In this document: piece after piece, positions 32,952 through 40,274 of the stretch | How positions within the stretch are numbered: position 1 is the first letter of the stretch | Layout of the letters: the number at the start of each line of letters is the position of its first letter | IMG/VR virus record: IMGVR_UViG_3300030104_001004 | Span: 5,979 to 56,878 of that record | DNA: 50,900 nt | Origin: a virus | Strand: one strand, 5' to 3' | The notes under the pieces: generated by a model | Seen by the model: only the letters and a program-made list of their open reading frames with translations | What the model was told of the DNA's origin: nothing | The model's database searches: none | Position numbers and translations under genes: made by a program

Positions 32952-33272
32952 TTATACTTCATAGTCTAAAAGTATTTCTTCATTCTTTAATATTTTTCTA
33001 GATGTTAGTATATTATAAATTAGATAGTCATCCCAATCTTGTGATATAACTAAATAACAATTTGGATTATCTGAATGATTTATAAAACCACCTAGAGGTG
33101 TTCTTATATAACCTATAATCATAGGATATTTAATATGAGTAGAACCTAAATCTGTTTTAGATTTAATATTTTCTTTAGCAAAGATACCATGACCATGTAT
33201 AGGACTTTCTCTAATTTCTACATTACTGGGTAATGGATCATAATAAAATCTATTATATTTTAATACAGTCAA
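32952..33272 (-). CDS. SET-domain protein lysine methyltransferase-like protein
   Basis: 106 aa, almost only a SET domain. Signatures: the N-terminal HGHGIFAKENI (about 26-36), the catalytic core GGFINHSDNPNC (61-72; the NHS..PN motif that binds the methyl donor) and EEILLDYEV (98-106), with Y104 in the position of the catalytic tyrosine. The start is TTG at 33272 immediately after the previous stop, with AAGGTGGG upstream. SET proteins methylate lysines of proteins, including viral or host ones. Target unknown. Short for the family but complete in motifs. Confidence 0.85.
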   Translation of the reverse strand: MTVLKYNRFYYDPLPSNVEIRESPIHGHGIFAKENIKSKTDLGSTHIKYPMIIGYIRTPLGGFINHSDNPNCYLVISQDWDDYLIYNILTSRKILKNEEILLDYEV

Positions 33273-33980
33273 TTAATCCCACCTTTGTAATTCTGATTTA
33301 TAATCTTTTTTAGGAGCTGTCTTTAATGGTATTATTGTTGGTCTTGGTATTATTTTATATGAGTTTAAACGATACTTATCATTATTTTTATCATCAGCAT
33401 AAACGTAGATAGTTAGATACGGATAGTCTACTGATATTCTAGCAATAAATTGTAGCCATTCTTCTACAGGATAAAGAGATACGTGTACATTCTCACCATT
33501 AGGAAAATGTTTCATTGCAGGTAGACAACATATATTAAGAAATACTACGTTAGTAGAGTAGTTTAATATCTCTTTAATAACCCAAGCTAGATCTTGATAT
33601 GGTACATGTTCTAAAACATCTGTGTTTACTACAATATCATAAACTCCAGTTGGTAATTTATTATGTTCTTCTTCACCGGGATCATAAAGAGTAACATCTT
33701 TTATACCCCAAAACTCATGTATTGGTTTATCTAAGAAATCAGAGTCAGGAACAGTATGAAACTTATCTGTATAAGGATGTCCTTTACCACAACCATAATC
33801 TAATAAAGTTTCACAACCATGCTTCTCAATTATTTGTTTAATTGGGCCAGCAAATCTTACTAGACTTCTACCATTAAACATACCCTCATCAAGTGAGTGC
33901 ATCTGTTCATATTGTTTTAGTAAATCTTTGTATCTTTGAGATGGGTTATCTCTACTATATTGTTCTTTATATTCAATCAT
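33273..33980 (-). CDS. Class I SAM-dependent methyltransferase
   Basis: 235 aa. Motif I LLDYGCGKGHPY (59-70) is the SAM-binding glycine-rich loop; LYDPG (98-102) and VVNTDVLEHV (117-126) are the acidic-loop and motif IV-like segments of methyltransferase_11/23-type enzymes. The ATG at 33980 with AGGA upstream is preferred over a TTG at 33992. The small substrate (sugar, lipid, protein) cannot be told. It overlaps the end of the large fusion gene by 8 bases and precedes the SET gene, so it is co-expressed with a glycan cassette. Confidence 0.85.
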   Translation of the reverse strand: MIEYKEQYSRDNPSQRYKDLLKQYEQMHSLDEGMFNGRSLVRFAGPIKQIIEKHGCETLLDYGCGKGHPYTDKFHTVPDSDFLDKPIHEFWGIKDVTLYDPGEEEHNKLPTGVYDIVVNTDVLEHVPYQDLAWVIKEILNYSTNVVFLNICCLPAMKHFPNGENVHVSLYPVEEWLQFIARISVDYPYLTIYVYADDKNNDKYRLNSYKIIPRPTIIPLKTAPKKDYKSELQRWD

Positions 33981-36354
33981 AATATCCTGCAAACGGTGGA
34001 CGTTTCTCCTTACTCTTTTTAATATCCCATAAAGCAGAGATCATTGTATTTTTACCATGAAGTTCTAATACACCTTCAAGGCCGGGATCTTCAAATACTT
34101 TCTCACAGTCTTGAGCCATAGCTAAAAGCTCACCTGTAGTCCAGTATGTAGTATCTCCTACATTAACTTGTATGTATTTAGGTTTAGGTGTTTCACCACC
34201 CTCTATATCACCTGTAGTTTCTGTCTTCTCTTCTGCTGTTGGTTCTTCACGGCAACAGTCATAACCAAAGAGATGTATTTCTCTGAAGCCCATTGTGTGC
34301 ATCAAACCTATACCACGCATAGCCGCACAAGTACCACCTGTAATTAACGTAGCTCCTTGTGGTATACCTAACTCTTCGTTAAGCTGTACAGTTTGATTAA
34401 CTATCTGTGTGCCTCGTTCTTGTTCTTTTCTCATGAAGTCTGTAAAAGCATGCCAACCCCATATTTTACCATCACTATCTTTAATATGTTTAGTAACAGA
34501 TGGGTCTGTCATAGATGCAACAAAGAATAAAGTATCTTTATCTATATCTTTAAACAAATCTTTACGCACAATATTATGTGTACTTTTACCTTCTATTGAA
34601 CGAGGATCAAGAACAATACATCCCCAAGGTTTTATACCATGTTTTAATAAATTAGGATAAGCATGTTTAACAGTTAGTATTTTAGGTCTAATACCTTTCT
34701 CTAATTGTTTATGTATAAACTCTTTTAGTTCTGCATAATTTAAATATGGGCCAGCAGATACAACAATACCTATTTCTCTATGAGATGGATGTTTAGAAAT
34801 CCATTTATCATTACCTATAAGTTTTATATTTGTTTGTATATTACTTACAATATAATCTTTAGGTACACAGTCTCTAGGATGCACTACTATAGGTACACGT
34901 TTAACATCCTCTGGTATATCTTTTAAATCAGGATCATGAAGGAAGACAACTAAGTGTGTAGTACCACCACCAAGAACTCTATCGCTAGATGGTAGCACAT
35001 ACTTTCTTGTTGTAGAATTATCATCAAAGGTATGCCAACCATCCACATCTGGAACTTCATCTGCTTTTACTTTTTTTGTAGGCACAGATTTAAAGACATC
35101 ATTTACACCCTGATAAATAGCAGGGGGCATTTCTTCTGCTTCATCTTTTGTAAAGTAATGATCAGCAACAACAATAGGAATATTTTTTAAACATAGATAT
35201 TCATGGGCTACAGTATCGTAGCTATTACCACTACCAATGAGAGCAAAATCAATACTGTTATTTTCTTTACTATCAAGTACATCTTTTACATCACCTTTAA
35301 TTAATTTAAAAGTAAACTCTTTACCTCTTTCTTTTTTAACAAACTCTTTAAACTCTTCTAGTCTAGCTGTTACAGCAGCTAAAGTATTATGAGCTTTAGA
35401 ATTAAATTCTTCTTGATCTATCTCTGATGTAGCATCTTCAAATAAATCATAACCAATGTAGTGTGCTTTATCTGACTTTTCAAATATAGCAAGAGCCATT
35501 TCTATAGCCCTACCACCATTCCATGTGCCTGTTTCTAAAACAGTCTGTGGTTTATAGTGTCTAATAATATCTGCAAGTTGTTTGTATCTTCCCGGTAATA
35601 TATCTGGTGATGTTTCTTTATCAGATAGAGGAACTATTCTATTACCTTTAGCATCTCGTAGTTTTCTAGATGCTGGATCACGTAGATCTACAAATAAATT
35701 ATTTAGTACCCCAATACTATTTTCTGTAAATAGTTTGTAGTTTAATCCTCGTGCTTGATACAAAGGTAAGATAGAACCTAGTATAAAATTAAATCCCCAC
35801 TCTCTATAATTTGTAAACCTGTCTGTAATATATGCTCCCTTTATATCAGCAAGAAGTTCTACTACAGGTTGGCTCTGTAAATTAAAAGCAGCAAAATGAT
35901 TTCTATGTTCAACTAAAGCTAGAGACAATGCATTATTATCGTCACTAAAAATAGTCTTTAAACTATTTAATCTTACATCTCTTACTGTGCAACAGTTTAC
36001 ATCTAACCAAAATAACCAAGAATCATTATCATTAAATGCTTGTTCACTTATAGAAAATAATTTAGGTGCTTCTGATATTACATCAATAATAGTATTATAT
36101 TCTACACTACCACCCTCTGTACCATCATGAGTTTTATTACGCTCCATAAACTCAGAGAAGCCATCTATATTATTTAAATTATGATAATAAATATTATCTT
36201 TATTAGGTAAAGAATAATTAGATATATCTAAATTATAATAATAACAATGAAACTCTATATTAGGTTGCCAGCTTGAGGAAAATTGTTCTATTAATTTTGA
36301 TCCATTAATTTTTAAAAGTGTTTCATCAAAACACGTAACTACTTTATATTTCAT
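33973..36354 (-). CDS. Glycosyltransferase-like / methyltransferase / DUF115 (MptE-like) fusion
   Basis: 793 aa with three parts. Residues 1-230 look like a glycosyltransferase-type domain (KVVTCFDETLLKINGSKLIE; DSWLFWLDVNCCTVRDVRLN, acidic residues where a metal-binding motif would lie). Residues about 250-420 are a SAM methyltransferase: TVLETGTWNGGRAIE (271-285) and IGYDLFE (300-306), with IKGDV at 352-356. Residues about 505-790 are DUF115: IGIVVSAGPYLNY (528-540) and ITGGTCAAMRGIGLMHTMGF REIHLFGYDCC (671-701). DUF115 proteins include MptE-like and flagellin-glycosylation (Maf-type) proteins. The fusion suggests a one-chain sugar-attachment and capping enzyme; the first domain is the least certain. 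Confidence 0.78.
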   Translation of the reverse strand: MKYKVVTCFDETLLKINGSKLIEQFSSSWQPNIEFHCYYYNLDISNYSLPNKDNIYYHNLNNIDGFSEFMERNKTHDGTEGGSVEYNTIIDVISEAPKLFSISEQAFNDNDSWLFWLDVNCCTVRDVRLNSLKTIFSDDNNALSLALVEHRNHFAAFNLQSQPVVELLADIKGAYITDRFTNYREWGFNFILGSILPLYQARGLNYKLFTENSIGVLNNLFVDLRDPASRKLRDAKGNRIVPLSDKETSPDILPGRYKQLADIIRHYKPQTVLETGTWNGGRAIEMALAIFEKSDKAHYIGYDLFEDATSEIDQEEFNSKAHNTLAAVTARLEEFKEFVKKERGKEFTFKLIKGDVKDVLDSKENNSIDFALIGSGNSYDTVAHEYLCLKNIPIVVADHYFTKDEAEEMPPAIYQGVNDVFKSVPTKKVKADEVPDVDGWHTFDDNSTTRKYVLPSSDRVLGGGTTHLVVFLHDPDLKDIPEDVKRVPIVVHPRDCVPKDYIVSNIQTNIKLIGNDKWISKHPSHREIGIVVSAGPYLNYAELKEFIHKQLEKGIRPKILTVKHAYPNLLKHGIKPWGCIVLDPRSIEGKSTHNIVRKDLFKDIDKDTLFFVASMTDPSVTKHIKDSDGKIWGWHAFTDFMRKEQERGTQIVNQTVQLNEELGIPQGATLITGGTCAAMRGIGLMHTMGFREIHLFGYDCCREEPTAEEKTETTGDIEGGETPKPKYIQVNVGDTTYWTTGELLAMAQDCEKVFEDPGLEGVLELHGKNTMISALWDIKKSKEKRPPFAGYYD

Positions 36355-37114
36355 GAGGTTTTATTTGTCCTGTTCCTGCAAGATAAGTATAATCATAATT
36401 CCACTCTGCTGCATACTGACCATCAATTTTTCTATTAGACTTCCAATCTTTAAACCAAGGACCACCTGTAGTAAAGTGTACATTCTTAGCTTCAATTTCA
36501 GCAGGTGAGTGATTGTCCAACCAATTCCATTCTTCGTGTATAGAACCAATATCAGCTTCTTTATCTGGCAACCAACTAAAAGCATGAAGCCATTGTCCTG
36601 TTTGAGAATTAACAACTTGTGGTGTTAGTCTTTTATTATAAGGATGACTACAATTCCAAAGAATAAAACTAGACCAGTTTTTTCTACGATAGTTTTGTTG
36701 TACTCTACCATCCATTTTAATACCATCACCCGGTTCATACTTATGTTTTACACAATATAAAGGAAAGAATTTATTATTATATTCTTCAAATAATGTATTA
36801 AAATCTATACGTGGATACATATCACAATCCATATACAATGCCCAACCTTCATGCATCTGCATAGCTGGTACAAGAAAACGTGTGAAACTAAACTCACTAG
36901 AAAAAGGTTTACCATCTATTTGATCAATCATTTGACCATCAACAACGTCATGTTTTCTAGTGTATAAACCATTAAGTTCTAAACGATCTTTTCTTATAGG
37001 TACTATGCGAATATGTTCTATTGCAGTGCGATCTAATGTAAATTTTAAAACATCATAGGCTACCTGTTCTTTAGGATCATAGCCTATGTAAATTGTATTT
37101 GGTCCTTTTTTCAT
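36344..37114 (-). CDS. Glycosyltransferase, GT8-like
   Basis: 256 aa with N-terminal IYIGYDPKEQVAYDVLKFTL, SSEFSFTRFLVPAM and the metal-binding DxD in WALYMDCDMYPRID (DCD at 96-98), then FTTGGPWFKDW near the end. These match a bacterial glycosyltransferase family with a GT-A fold that transfers a nucleotide sugar to a surface glycan or protein. The downstream fusion gene overlaps it by 11 bases. A hairpin at 37131-37156 separates it from hsp20. Likely partner of the fusion protein in glycosylation. Confidence 0.85.
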   Translation of the reverse strand: MKKGPNTIYIGYDPKEQVAYDVLKFTLDRTAIEHIRIVPIRKDRLELNGLYTRKHDVVDGQMIDQIDGKPFSSEFSFTRFLVPAMQMHEGWALYMDCDMYPRIDFNTLFEEYNNKFFPLYCVKHKYEPGDGIKMDGRVQQNYRRKNWSSFILWNCSHPYNKRLTPQVVNSQTGQWLHAFSWLPDKEADIGSIHEEWNWLDNHSPAEIEAKNVHFTTGGPWFKDWKSNRKIDGQYAAEWNYDYTYLAGTGQIKPHEI

Positions 37115-37130
37115 GTCTTCTCCAGAAAAG

Positions 37131-37156
37131 AGAGAGGTAGTTTTACCTACCCCTCT
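37131..37156 (-). other. Hairpin between hsp20 and glycosyltransferase genes
   Basis: AGAGAGGTAG (37131-37140) and CTACCCCTCT (37147-37156) form a 10-pair stem with one mismatch and a 6-base loop. On the minus-strand RNA it lies just after the hsp20 stop, followed by only a short C/T run, so it is a weak terminator or an attenuator/processing site. It would make hsp20 mRNA more abundant than the glycosyltransferase messages. Confidence 0.5.
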
Positions 37157-37162
37157 ATAGTT

Positions 37163-37585
37163 CTATTGTATTTCTATTTGTTTAGGTTTCTCTTCTTCAG
37201 GAACTACAATATTAATATGTAGTGTTAATAGTCCATCCTCAAAAGATACATCACTTATAACAGCATTTTGTAGTAGTGAGAACTTTTTTGTAAATGGTCT
37301 TTTAGCAATACCATTATGTATATATTTTTTATCTACAGTAGTTCCTACATCATTTATCTTTTTATTATTAGAGATAGTAACAGTATTTTTTTCTTGTATT
37401 ACAGCAATGTCTTCTTTAGAAAAACCAGCAAGTGCTAATGTAATCTCATAGGAAGTATTAGAGTGTTTAATTATATCATAAGGTGGGTACTGATTTGTCT
37501 GCTCCTTCAGACTGTATAATAAACTATCAAATCCTATTGAGTTTTCTAAAAAGTTTTTTACCATTGAATCTGTATATGGAAACAT
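37163..37585 (-). CDS. Small heat-shock protein (Hsp20/IbpA-like)
   Basis: 140 aa alpha-crystallin domain protein. YPPYDIIKHSNTSYEITLAL AGFSKEDIAV opens the domain, YIHNGIAKRPFTKKFSL is the IbpA-type dimer-loop region, and FEDGLLTLHINIVVPEEEKP KQIEI closes it with the IxI-like end. It holds unfolding proteins; in a phage it could protect assembly of virion parts along with the GroES-like protein at 6183. The ATG has GGAG upstream, and the promoter at 37642-37670 is a perfect consensus, so high expression is expected. Confidence 0.92.
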   Translation of the reverse strand: MFPYTDSMVKNFLENSIGFDSLLYSLKEQTNQYPPYDIIKHSNTSYEITLALAGFSKEDIAVIQEKNTVTISNNKKINDVGTTVDKKYIHNGIAKRPFTKKFSLLQNAVISDVSFEDGLLTLHINIVVPEEEKPKQIEIQ

Positions 37586-37641
37586 AATTAACTCCTATAT
37601 TAAGCTTAGTTAATGTGACCTATTATTAGCATCACTACTAT

Positions 37642-37670
37642 ATTATACAGTATAAATTACTATCTGTCAA
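37642..37670 (-). promoter_or_regulatory. Perfect-consensus sigma70 promoter for hsp20
   Basis: On the minus strand TTGACA (37670-37665), a 17-base spacer and TATAAT (37647-37642), both full consensus, precede the hsp20 ATG by 57 bases. The -35 overlaps the stop codon of the previous gene. This is the strongest promoter seen in the window and may drive the whole operon to terS. Confidence 0.85.
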
Positions 37671-37876
37671 GAACTTTTTTTATTTACCATTAATTTAAAA
37701 TCTAACTCTGATACTATTGCACTTGCTGTGTTAGTAAATAACCCCGGTACAATTGCATGTATAATAATAAATACTGTAGCAAAAAATAAATAGGGTAAAC
37801 AACTAAGAACAAATCTAAAGTGCTGCCAGTATGTCATGTTGACATCTTGTAAATGTTTTTTACTATTATCAAACAT
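37667..37876 (-). CDS. DUF6356-like membrane protein, 69 aa
   Basis: The ATG 37876 with GGGA upstream gives MFDNSKKHLQDVNMTYWQHF, and residues about 20-50 form a membrane helix region (VLSCLPYLFFATVFIIIHAI VPGLF). The HL-x-x-V-x-MTYWQHF start and the HAIVPGLF end match DUF6356, small proteins known from alphaproteobacteria such as SAR11 and rhizobia. This supports an alphaproteobacterial host or ancestry. A longer upstream frame overlaps the zinc protein and is unlikely. Confidence 0.78.
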   Translation of the reverse strand: MFDNSKKHLQDVNMTYWQHFRFVLSCLPYLFFATVFIIIHAIVPGLFTNTASAIVSELDFKLMVNKKSS

Positions 37877-38033
37877 TATTTTCCCAACCCTCTTTAGAAG
37901 AATAAAACATAGCAAAGCTATCACATTTTGGACAACTAAAATTTGTTGAGACTACATACGCTTCATAGTCTTCTTCTTCAGCATCGTGGTTGCCACCACA
38001 AATCATCTCAGTATTACAGTGTAAACATTTCAT
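37869..38033 (-). CDS. Small zinc-binding protein, 54 aa
   Basis: Two CxxC pairs: MKCLHCNTEMICGG near the start and FSCPKCDSFAMFYSS near the end, a likely zinc ribbon. HDAEEEDYEAYVVSTN links them. It begins directly after the NrdB stop and overlaps the next gene by 8 bases. Small two-knuckle proteins of this type are frequent in marine phages, function unknown. Confidence 0.75.
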   Translation of the reverse strand: MKCLHCNTEMICGGNHDAEEEDYEAYVVSTNFSCPKCDSFAMFYSSKEGWENNV

Positions 38034-39017
38034 TTAATTAGCCCAAACATCTGACCAGTCTCCTTGCAACGCACCTTTAGCATAGTCTGTAGCTCTGTTC
38101 TCAAAGAAGTTTGTATGAGTAGGAGCATTGATCATAGTCTCAACCCAAGGTAGTGGATTAGTTTTAACTTTGTAAATACCTTTCATACCCATAGATATTA
38201 ATCTACGATCTGCTATATAACGAATATACGTTTTAACTTCTTCAGGTGTGAGTCCATCCACTGCCCCCATCTTAAACGCCAGATCGACAAATTTATCCTC
38301 AAGATCAACCATCTTACTTGCCGTTTTATATATTTCTGATTTTGTTTTGTCATTCCAAACCTCTCTATTTTCTTCTATATAAGTTCTAAAAAGTTTGATC
38401 ATACCTTCTGCATGTTGTGTCTCATCTACAATAGACCATGTAACTATCTGTCCCATACCTTTCATCTTACCATGTCTAGGAAAGTTTAGTAACATGATAA
38501 AAGAAGAGAACAATGCTAGTCCCTCTGTGAAAGCAGAGATAGCTGCAATCTGTAGAGGTATTGGTACGTTTTGTTTTGATACATGATCTTTAAAGAACTC
38601 ATGCTTATCTCTCATAGCTTCATATTCATTGAACTCATTGTATGTGCTGTCTGGCATACCAAGAGATTCAATAAGATGTGAATATGCTGCTACGTGTAAT
38701 GCTTCTCTTGAACAGAAAGAAGACAGCATCATACGTACCTCTGGTTGTGGAAAATGTGGTAGATAATTTTCTACATAACCACCAGATACATCTATATCTG
38801 ATTGTGTAAAGAATCTAAATATATTAGTAAGAAAGTATTTTTCTTCTGTACTTAGTTTGTTTTTCCAATCTTTAACATCCTCAAGCATTGGTACTTCTGT
38901 ATGTAACCAATGTGATTGCTCATGCTTGAGCCATGCATCATAAGCCCAAGGATAATTAAACGGTTTAAAGTAATCTCTTTGATCTTGTAATTTTAATTTA
39001 TTCATGTTCGCCCCCAT
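38034..39017 (-). CDS. nrdB: Ribonucleotide reductase class I, small (beta) subunit NrdB
   Basis: Makes the tyrosyl radical that starts dNTP formation. Diiron ligands are visible with the E. coli spacing: D74, E105 and H108 in SREALHVAAYSH, E165 in AFTEGLAL, E199 and H202 in DETQHAEG, and the radical tyrosine Y112. So it appears to be a standard class Ia-like protein, not the tyrosine-less kind. 327 aa is normal. The start is either 39017 (MGANM) or ATG 39005; AGGA lies about 7 bases before the former, G-rich bases before the latter. Separated from nrdA by small genes and an HNH endonuclease. Confidence 0.95.
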   Translation of the reverse strand: MGANMNKLKLQDQRDYFKPFNYPWAYDAWLKHEQSHWLHTEVPMLEDVKDWKNKLSTEEKYFLTNIFRFFTQSDIDVSGGYVENYLPHFPQPEVRMMLSSFCSREALHVAAYSHLIESLGMPDSTYNEFNEYEAMRDKHEFFKDHVSKQNVPIPLQIAAISAFTEGLALFSSFIMLLNFPRHGKMKGMGQIVTWSIVDETQHAEGMIKLFRTYIEENREVWNDKTKSEIYKTASKMVDLEDKFVDLAFKMGAVDGLTPEEVKTYIRYIADRRLISMGMKGIYKVKTNPLPWVETMINAPTHTNFFENRATDYAKGALQGDWSDVWAN

Positions 39018-39315
39018 TTCCTCTTCCTAAACCACCTACAGATGTAGGAAATAATTTACCAAAAACATTTGGTTTTGTTTTAGCTAACTCAAAAGTAGTA
39101 GCTGTTACAAATAAACCTAACAATAAAAGTATATGTGCAATAGCAGATATACCAAATACAAAATATGATCCTAGATAAATACTAAATATAATACACCACA
39201 TCCATGCTAGTAATTGCATAATCATATGACGCACTACCATACTAGGTATATTACTTAGTGGGTTATATCTATGATCCATTATAGATAACCAACAACTACC
39301 TACAAACTTAATCAC
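38998..39315 (-). CDS. Small membrane protein, 105 aa
   Basis: GTG at 39315 overlaps the previous stop, and an internal ATG at 39279 (MDHRYNPLSNIPSMVVRHMI) is an alternative start. Two to three membrane helices follow (LLAWMWCIIFSIYLGSYFVF, AIAHILLLLGLFVTATTFEL), with a glycine-rich tail. DHRYNPL..IP..VVRH appears to be a conserved start in marine phages. No function known. It lies between two nrd genes, and its end overlaps nrdB by 20 bases. Confidence 0.7.
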   Translation of the reverse strand: MIKFVGSCWLSIMDHRYNPLSNIPSMVVRHMIMQLLAWMWCIIFSIYLGSYFVFGISAIAHILLLLGLFVTATTFELAKTKPNVFGKLFPTSVGGLGRGNGGEHE

Positions 39316-39572
39316 GTTTCAACACCTCTCTTGTTGTAGTCTTTAGGTAAGCAAAGAAACTGACTTACTTGTGCTCCCTCTATTTCTTTGTAAGAATTTC
39401 TAGCAAATTCAAGTAACTCATTAATATTATTAGTTACATATTCATAACACTCTCCTTGTTTTTCAAATACTAATTCCTTATTATCTTTATGACTAACAAC
39501 AAGAACATTACCTCTGTCATAGTCTTGTAAATTAGGAAAGAACATTACAATTATTATTACTAATTTACTCAT
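39312..39572 (-). CDS. Small unknown protein with hydrophobic start, 86 aa
   Basis: The first 13 residues (MSKLVIIIVMFFP) are hydrophobic and might be a short signal or membrane anchor. The rest is acidic and includes KQGECYEYVTNNINELLEFA and QVSQFLCLPKDYN. The ATG overlaps the end of the preceding zinc protein gene. No family is recognised. Confidence 0.65.
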   Translation of the reverse strand: MSKLVIIIVMFFPNLQDYDRGNVLVVSHKDNKELVFEKQGECYEYVTNNINELLEFARNSYKEIEGAQVSQFLCLPKDYNKRGVET

Positions 39573-39717
39573 CTTTACTTTTCCTTTCTAACATAGAATA
39601 ACATTCATAGCAAAGTTTTAATCCTTTCCTATCCCATGTAAATTCATACTGATCTCCTGTTACCCAACCTAGTTTACATATGTAACATACATTTTTAAAT
39701 TCTAAACTATTTACCAT
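39565..39717 (-). CDS. Zinc-ribbon-like small protein, 50 aa
   Basis: MVNSLEFKNVCYICKLGWVT contains CYIC, and LKLCYECYSMLERKSK contains CYEC, giving two CxxC pairs with about 27 residues between them, a likely zinc ribbon. The gene start overlaps the HNH endonuclease end and its TAA overlaps the next ATG. Small size and coupling support it; function unknown. Confidence 0.7.
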   Translation of the reverse strand: MVNSLEFKNVCYICKLGWVTGDQYEFTWDRKGLKLCYECYSMLERKSKDE

Positions 39718-40264
39718 GATTAGGGTGAAAATTATAATTTATATTAGCTATTCTTCTAGCTTCTACTGCTTCTTCTAGAGAATCATAAGATCCTAAATGG
39801 ATGTCCTTACTATTAATCCTAATACGTGCTCTATATTTATTTCTCTCTTCATACCATGACACTCCAGTATATCCAGTTTTACTATTTTTATTAAGTTTTC
39901 TATTTTTTTGATTTTCAAAACCAGATACTTCTCTAAGATTTATTATTCTATTATCAGTTGCATCATGATTAATGTGATCTATTTGATCTTTAGGCCAACA
40001 ACCATAGTAATGTAGCCAAATTATACGATGTGCGTAATAGCTTTTATCAAAAATTGAACCTACTTTTCTTGAAATTCTTACATGTTTTGAGCTATAGTCT
40101 TTATATTTAGTAATAAATGCTTTCTTACCAGCATATGTAGTGTTCCATCTACGTGCGGAACGTTCACTTTTAAAATATTTTAGAGGTCTTTCTTTCCAAA
40201 AAAGATCTCCAGTATCAGGATTATAATCTAATAACTCTCTAACTATTTCAGCAGTAAGTTCCAT
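39707..40264 (-). CDS. HNH endonuclease with AP2 domain, putative homing endonuclease
   Basis: 185 aa from ATG 40264, with AGGAG six bases before it; a longer frame starts inside nrdA. N-terminal HNH: AHRIIWLHYYGCWPKD with DQIDHINHDATDNRIINLRE (93-112). C-terminal AP2: GYTGVSWYEERNKYRARIRI, then HLGSYDSLEEAVEARRIAN (131-174). HNH-AP2 enzymes are usually free-standing mobile endonucleases that cut DNA at conserved genes. It sits directly behind nrdA and separates the nrd genes, a common target region for such elements in phages. Confidence 0.88.
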   Translation of the reverse strand: MELTAEIVRELLDYNPDTGDLFWKERPLKYFKSERSARRWNTTYAGKKAFITKYKDYSSKHVRISRKVGSIFDKSYYAHRIIWLHYYGCWPKDQIDHINHDATDNRIINLREVSGFENQKNRKLNKNSKTGYTGVSWYEERNKYRARIRINSKDIHLGSYDSLEEAVEARRIANINYNFHPNHGK

Positions 40265-40274
40265 AGTAATCTCC

